In this document: one piece after another, positions 10,301-10,661 of the stretch
Layout: the number at the start of each line of letters is the position of its first letter
How positions within the stretch are numbered: position 1 is the first letter of the stretch
Assembly: GCA_946803715.1 (NCBI GenBank)
Contig: CAMPET010000469.1
Coordinates: 16,556 to 27,216 of the forward strand
Source: Beroe ovata
Lineage: Eukaryota > Ctenophora > Nuda > Beroida > Beroidae
DNA: 10,661 bases
Reading direction: 5' to 3'
Position numbers and translations under genes: made by a program
The notes under the pieces: model-generated
Told to the model about the DNA's origin: nothing
Database searches by the model: none
The model's input: the letters and a program-made list of their open reading frames with translations, nothing else

Positions 10301-10661
10301 CTGCCCGTGGAACCAGTGGGACACCAGCCGAGGCAGTAGAGCAGTGTCTGTGTCCGAATGGGTACACTGGTCACGCGTGTGGGTCATGTGACTCGGGATT
10401 CGCCAAGAGTTACCATGACAACAAGTTCACATTCAGGTTGATGGATAGTTTCAGTTTTCATATCTTGATTTCGGATCAGAGTACAACTTGTTCTGAATTC
10501 TGGAGTTCAGCTGGAACAATCGTCTCGGTGATTGCTCATCTCTCTCCCTCCCATTATCCACGCCCAATATATCTCTTCCCCAGCTGTAAAACATGCTCCG
10601 AGCTGTGTAACGGGTACAGTGACGAGTGTGACGCTGAAACGGGCGAGTGCAGCAACTGCTC
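65..10661 (+). CDS. Laminin-like extracellular matrix protein, multi-exon, incomplete at both ends
   Basis: Probable secreted matrix protein of the laminin/perlecan type. Coding blocks: A 65-263, B 436-552, C 711-860, D 1130-1341, E 3266-3374, F 3562-3939, G 4106-4209, H 4384-4497, I 4830-5006, J 5146-5311, K 5451-5600, L 5719-5850, M 6099-6186, N 8411-8472, O 8607-8769, P 8965-9105, Q 9497-9623, R 9855-10074, S 10283-10436, T 10584-10661. All 19 introns are GT-AG and all phases match, giving about 1013 residues without a stop. Order: unknown module copies 1, 2 and a partial 3, then LE1-LE4, LE5 split by an L4 domain, then LE6. The N-terminus (any signal peptide) lies to the left and the C-terminus to the right. 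LE and L4 assignments follow cysteine spacing and are firm. Whether the protein is a true laminin chain, perlecan-like or lineage-specific cannot be decided. Exon borders were assigned by eye; D, L and M are well supported by frame and domain fit. Confidence 0.92.
1342..1583. other. Host intron 4, left part: flank 3' of the TRNT1 gene
   Basis: AT-rich non-coding stretch between host block D (donor GTATGT at 1342) and the TRNT1 stop codon. It should hold the TRNT1 3' UTR and polyadenylation signal. No AATAAA is visible on the minus strand, so a variant signal would be needed. The 10-bp palindrome ATTCATGAAT lies at 1574-1583, directly beside the stop codon. Confidence 0.6.
1584..2852 (-). CDS. 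TRNT1: CCA-adding tRNA nucleotidyltransferase, nested antisense in host intron 4
   Basis: The enzyme adds or repairs the CCA 3' end of tRNAs from CTP and ATP. The single open frame encodes 422 residues, near the usual animal length of about 430. Class II signatures: GGAVRD at residues 41-46 with DVD (55-57) supplying the catalytic metal-binding aspartates; ERRDLTINAM near 126-135; EDPLRMLRYFRF at 170-181; and the nucleotide-recognition helix ERIWKE at 214-219. The C-terminal half is helical and charged, as in body and tail domains. No intron interrupts it, while the host gene has 19. It lies wholly inside intron 4 on the opposite strand. The start at 2852 is followed two codons later by a second ATG in an ideal context (ACCATGG), so translation may start at 2846. 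No mitochondrial presequence is visible, although animal TRNT1 serves both cytosol and mitochondria. I saw no AATAAA downstream on this strand. Confidence 0.96.
   Translation of the reverse strand: MTMAETSNHPILKIDHCVWYRPVKLLTEMFAERGFKVRIVGGAVRDIILHKQPKDVDLCTSANPDEMLELLVETHTSHRKTGIQHGTVTIYKKGLSFEMTSLRQDEVNAAGEKVIAYGKSFKEDSERRDLTINAMSIDIEGRLYDYHSGQEHLADGVLRFVKSAETRITEDPLRMLRYFRFACCSDCMFHIDCGDEYKKVFRSKSKLLNKIPGERIWKEMEMILSSGRCAETLDVMEDCGLLSVISIPKNGVDLYTELIDTTVCVPDVTSDNKAGIILGLIFKERPVELQDLIERWRASNRVKENAYSARFISNDTTLSEMKKKLYDEKPDRFAEQKRAFLQTVLSDKKCILTEGEKEELEKFTRPIFNLTKDHIAADIPKFKGKIKDCIESMRSEWIKSDFKLEVSQMIEMLKKAESEKSA
2853..2862 (-). promoter_or_regulatory. Acceptor-like sequence abutting the TRNT1 start codon
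   Basis: Read on the minus strand, TTTCCCACAG immediately precedes ATGACCATGG. It is identical to the functional acceptor of host block Q at 9487-9496, and TTGAC-like branch-point candidates lie about 15-20 bases upstream. It could end a 5' UTR intron, end an intron after a short presequence exon, or receive a trans-spliced leader. Transcript data would be needed to choose. Confidence 0.45.
2853..3265. other. Host intron 4, right part: upstream region of the TRNT1 gene
   Basis: This 413-bp stretch should hold the TRNT1 promoter and 5' UTR, read leftward, and the acceptor of host block E (CCCAG at 3261-3265). On the minus strand, TTTCCCACAG abuts the TRNT1 ATG and looks like a splice acceptor. 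Further up, GTATAC at 2913-2908 could be a donor following a three-codon ATG start, and TATATAA at about 3047-3041 could be a TATA element. These are weak sites seen by eye. No other coding region is visible. Confidence 0.4.
3954..4098 (+). repeat. TTGACACCACTT repeat cluster in intron 6
   Basis: At least four copies of TGACACCACT (near 3975, 3992, 4074 and 4086) with degenerate relatives such as TTAACACCACTT fill most of intron 6 (3940-4105). The perfect arms GTGTCAGC (3954-3961) and GCTGACAC (3974-3981) could form an 8-bp stem with a 12-base loop. Intron 15 carries the same unit in reverse complement. Confidence 0.8.
4498..4829. other. Host intron 8 with a 13-bp tandem repeat and small inverted repeats
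   Basis: At 332 bp this is among the longer introns without a nested gene. TTCTAGATTAAAC is repeated in tandem almost three times at 4516-4553, with a decayed fourth copy near 4578. An imperfect inverted repeat built on CAAGTACAA / TTGTACAAG lies around 4600-4636. A perfect 8-bp-arm hairpin, GTACAGAAACTTCTGTAC, lies at 4657-4674. A C-rich tract (about 4744-4760) follows. No coding signal is seen. Confidence 0.7.
5146..5311 (+). other. Partial third module copy (coding block J)
   Basis: The block encodes 55 residues beginning IALVLPLNPEEAFPDDP, the clearest version of the opening motif of copies 1 and 2. A cysteine pair follows, but only 7 residues apart instead of 14-15. After a short helix-like segment the block ends in phase 1, and the protein passes straight to LE1. 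Nothing equivalent to the later parts of the module is present in the introns on either side. The block may be a linker that kept only the start of the module. It may instead be the module's natural C-terminal strand, so that the true domain border lies elsewhere. Confidence 0.65.
6521..6673. repeat. Palindromic TGTACA/ATTGTA repeat cluster in intron 13
   Basis: The cluster opens with overlapping TGTACAATGTACA units and includes the perfect 16-bp palindrome TACAATGTACATTGTA (about 6530-6545). Degenerate copies such as GTATACAATG, TGTATATTGTAC and TGTACATTGTATAC continue for about 150 bp. Because the unit is self-complementary, the transcript could fold into several alternative hairpins. The same core is found in intron 16. 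Confidence 0.85.
6864..6870 (+). promoter_or_regulatory. Possible TATA-like element of the UNC93-like gene
   Basis: TATTTAA lies 41 bp before the ATG at 6911. If used, the 5' UTR would be only some 10-15 bases, short but possible in a compact genome. An acceptor-like AAGTAG eight bases before the ATG offers a competing explanation (5' splicing). Weak evidence. Confidence 0.2.
6911..8215 (+). CDS. UNC93-like major facilitator superfamily membrane protein, nested in host intron 13
   Basis: The frame encodes 434 residues with about 12 hydrophobic segments: near 11-31, 48-70, 80-98, 101-122, 141-160, 175-193, 234-256, 268-290, 298-316, 338-360, 380-399 and 403-424. A hydrophilic charged loop (194-233) sits between the two six-helix halves. 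UNC93-like cues are the short first loop with LENSSL (a possible N-glycosylation site at N34), LALSFSFLAFSSL in helix 2, the basic turn WLRRYFSHRSL, and a glycine-rich helix 4 ending in KDYVT. RYGYR near 292-296 resembles the family's second basic turn. UNC93 proteins include ion-channel regulators and receptor chaperones; the role here is unknown. The frame is open for another 128 codons upstream, but those cross a repeat and lack family resemblance, so the ATG at 6911 is chosen. It is intronless and on the host strand. It is divergent and could belong to another MFS branch. Confidence 0.68.
   Translation: MIPRISDEVWNIGTASTALLLVTTAMTTAVTLENSSLADSSLSPHSSTKLLALSFSFLAFSSLPATACVPWLRRYFSHRSLVVMTTLLHLPLYFGLWFLRPILILVGAGVTGAADSVVGVVVKDYVTCVSGRRRVERNLTYTMLVLSFNTVLSSGVSYACLGGDGRMDHGRRVTVYGTCVGGTLCAALLALGAMKPASLPENGEEDGAEIVPDEPAGGPHWYSRHVVFMKEHMVQGIGLCSVVVGIFFTYPLILLTCIRNTFHDELLIPQFGFILGGSATLTNSVFHALATRYGYRTLAHVLAWLQFVSLLTILSVFPPHSLYSPSSSPPPLIASGPWVIYPLAALIGISVTINQLLLFVTAGRISTMPHVMRGLKPDSIFAWCVTLFNASAGVIFLFTSHQSVYILVLISFIGLVVQYSTFLNNLLVRSAFVR
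8791..8924 (+). repeat. AAGTGGTGTCAGCATA repeat cluster in intron 15
   Basis: About eight degenerate units of 14-18 bp, alternating between AGTGGTGTCAGCATATGA and shorter ATGATGTCA forms, occupy most of intron 15 (8770-8964). The core AAGTGGTGTCA is the exact reverse complement of the intron 6 unit. The repeat stops about 40 bp before the acceptor of block P. Confidence 0.85.
9106..9261. other. Host intron 16, part before the repeat array
   Basis: Intron 16 is 391 bp, from GTGAGT at 9106 to 9496. This first part has no repeat, no coding signal and no recognisable site beyond the donor; the remainder is the tandem array. Confidence 0.6.
9262..9496 (+). repeat. Tandem repeat array ending in the acceptor of block Q (intron 16)
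   Basis: Seven units of the form CATTTCCCACACTAATGTAC, each followed by zero to four ATTGTAC or AATGTAC extensions, begin near 9282 after a short TGTACA lead-in. An eighth, truncated unit reads CATTTCCCACAG and its AG at 9495-9496 is the splice acceptor. Each full unit contains a pyrimidine stretch and CTAAT, a good branch-point match, but reads CACAC where the last reads CACAG. The array therefore consists of near-acceptors with one functional end. Confidence 0.9.
9808..9821 (+). promoter_or_regulatory. X-box-like (RFX) motif in intron 17
   Basis: GTTACCATAGTAAC fits the RFX consensus GTNRCC-(0-3)-RGYAAC exactly with a 2-base spacer. It lies in an intron 33 bp before block R, far from any visible promoter, so it may be chance or a remnant palindromic repeat. 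Confidence 0.2.
10345..10661 (+). other. Second half of LE5 and start of LE6 (coding blocks S-T)
   Basis: After the L4 domain, block S resumes LE5 with cysteines 4-7 (CLC, then CGSC), and cysteine 8 lies at the start of T. LE6 follows in T with CNGYSDECDAETGEC and then SNC, matching the form usual for the LE that follows an L4 domain. Its first two cysteines are separated by three residues instead of one. The window ends inside LE6, so the gene continues to the right. Intron 19 (10437-10583) has the weak donor GTTGAT. Confidence 0.93.

Larger units (their letters stand above)
9038..10344 (+). other. Laminin IV type A (laminin B, L4) domain (coding blocks P-S)
   Basis: The domain starts at GW after LE5 cysteine 3 in block P, runs through Q and R, and ends just before VEQCLC in S. 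Family hallmarks: YYTSYSLDVAVILTG in Q, VLLRLYRG at the start of R, DLSTFMSILADVTKLEI later in R, and the closing GTPAEAVEQCLCPNGYTG in S. Length is about 175 residues, normal for the family. No cysteine falls inside the domain, as expected. It sits between cysteines 3 and 4 of an LE domain, the arrangement known from laminin alpha and gamma chains and perlecan. Block Q starts directly after a repeat array that supplies its acceptor. Confidence 0.95.

Noticed and set aside
1-10661. Prokaryotic operon, CRISPR array or mobile-element reading of the window
   Set aside because: Spliced LE/L4 coding blocks, GT-AG introns and nested eukaryotic-type genes exclude a bacterial reading; the repeats lack regular spacers and no transposase or reverse transcriptase is present.

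Overview
The window is eukaryotic and almost certainly animal nuclear DNA. Twenty coding blocks on the + strand join through 19 GT-AG introns whose phases all agree. The joined product carries laminin-type EGF-like (LE) domains and a laminin IV type A (laminin B, L4) domain, an animal basement-membrane combination. Most introns are 118-391 bp, and the two long ones each hold a complete intronless gene. This compact, nested layout would suit an early-branching animal such as a ctenophore, sponge or placozoan, but the species cannot be fixed from the sequence.

Layout. The host gene enters from the left, starts here at 65 and runs off the right edge at 10661, giving about 1013 residues. Coding blocks A-D (65-1341) form a first copy of a cysteine-containing module I do not recognise. 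Intron 4 (1342-3265) holds a complete CCA-adding tRNA nucleotidyltransferase gene (TRNT1 type) on the opposite strand. Blocks E-I (3266-5006) form a second, larger copy of the same module. Block J (5146-5311) holds only the opening of a third copy. Blocks K-P (5451-9105) encode four full LE domains and the first half of a fifth. Intron 13 (6187-8410) splits LE3 and holds an intronless 434-residue UNC93-like transporter gene on the same strand as the host. Blocks P-S (9038-10344) encode the L4 domain, inserted between cysteines 3 and 4 of LE5 as in classical laminins. Blocks S-T finish LE5 and begin LE6.

How the genes relate. The host product is very probably a secreted extracellular-matrix protein. 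The TRNT1 enzyme completes tRNA 3' ends, and the UNC93-like protein is a 12-helix membrane protein. I see no functional link between the three; the arrangement looks like gene nesting rather than a pathway.

Non-coding structure. Introns 13 and 16 share an unusual palindromic repeat built on AATGTACATT. In intron 16 it forms an array whose final unit is the splice acceptor itself. Introns 6 and 15 carry the same short repeat, TTGACACCACTT, in opposite orientations. Several acceptors (before blocks A, H and J) are preceded by a near-copy of themselves. The most interesting item is the duplicated unknown module upstream of a laminin core.
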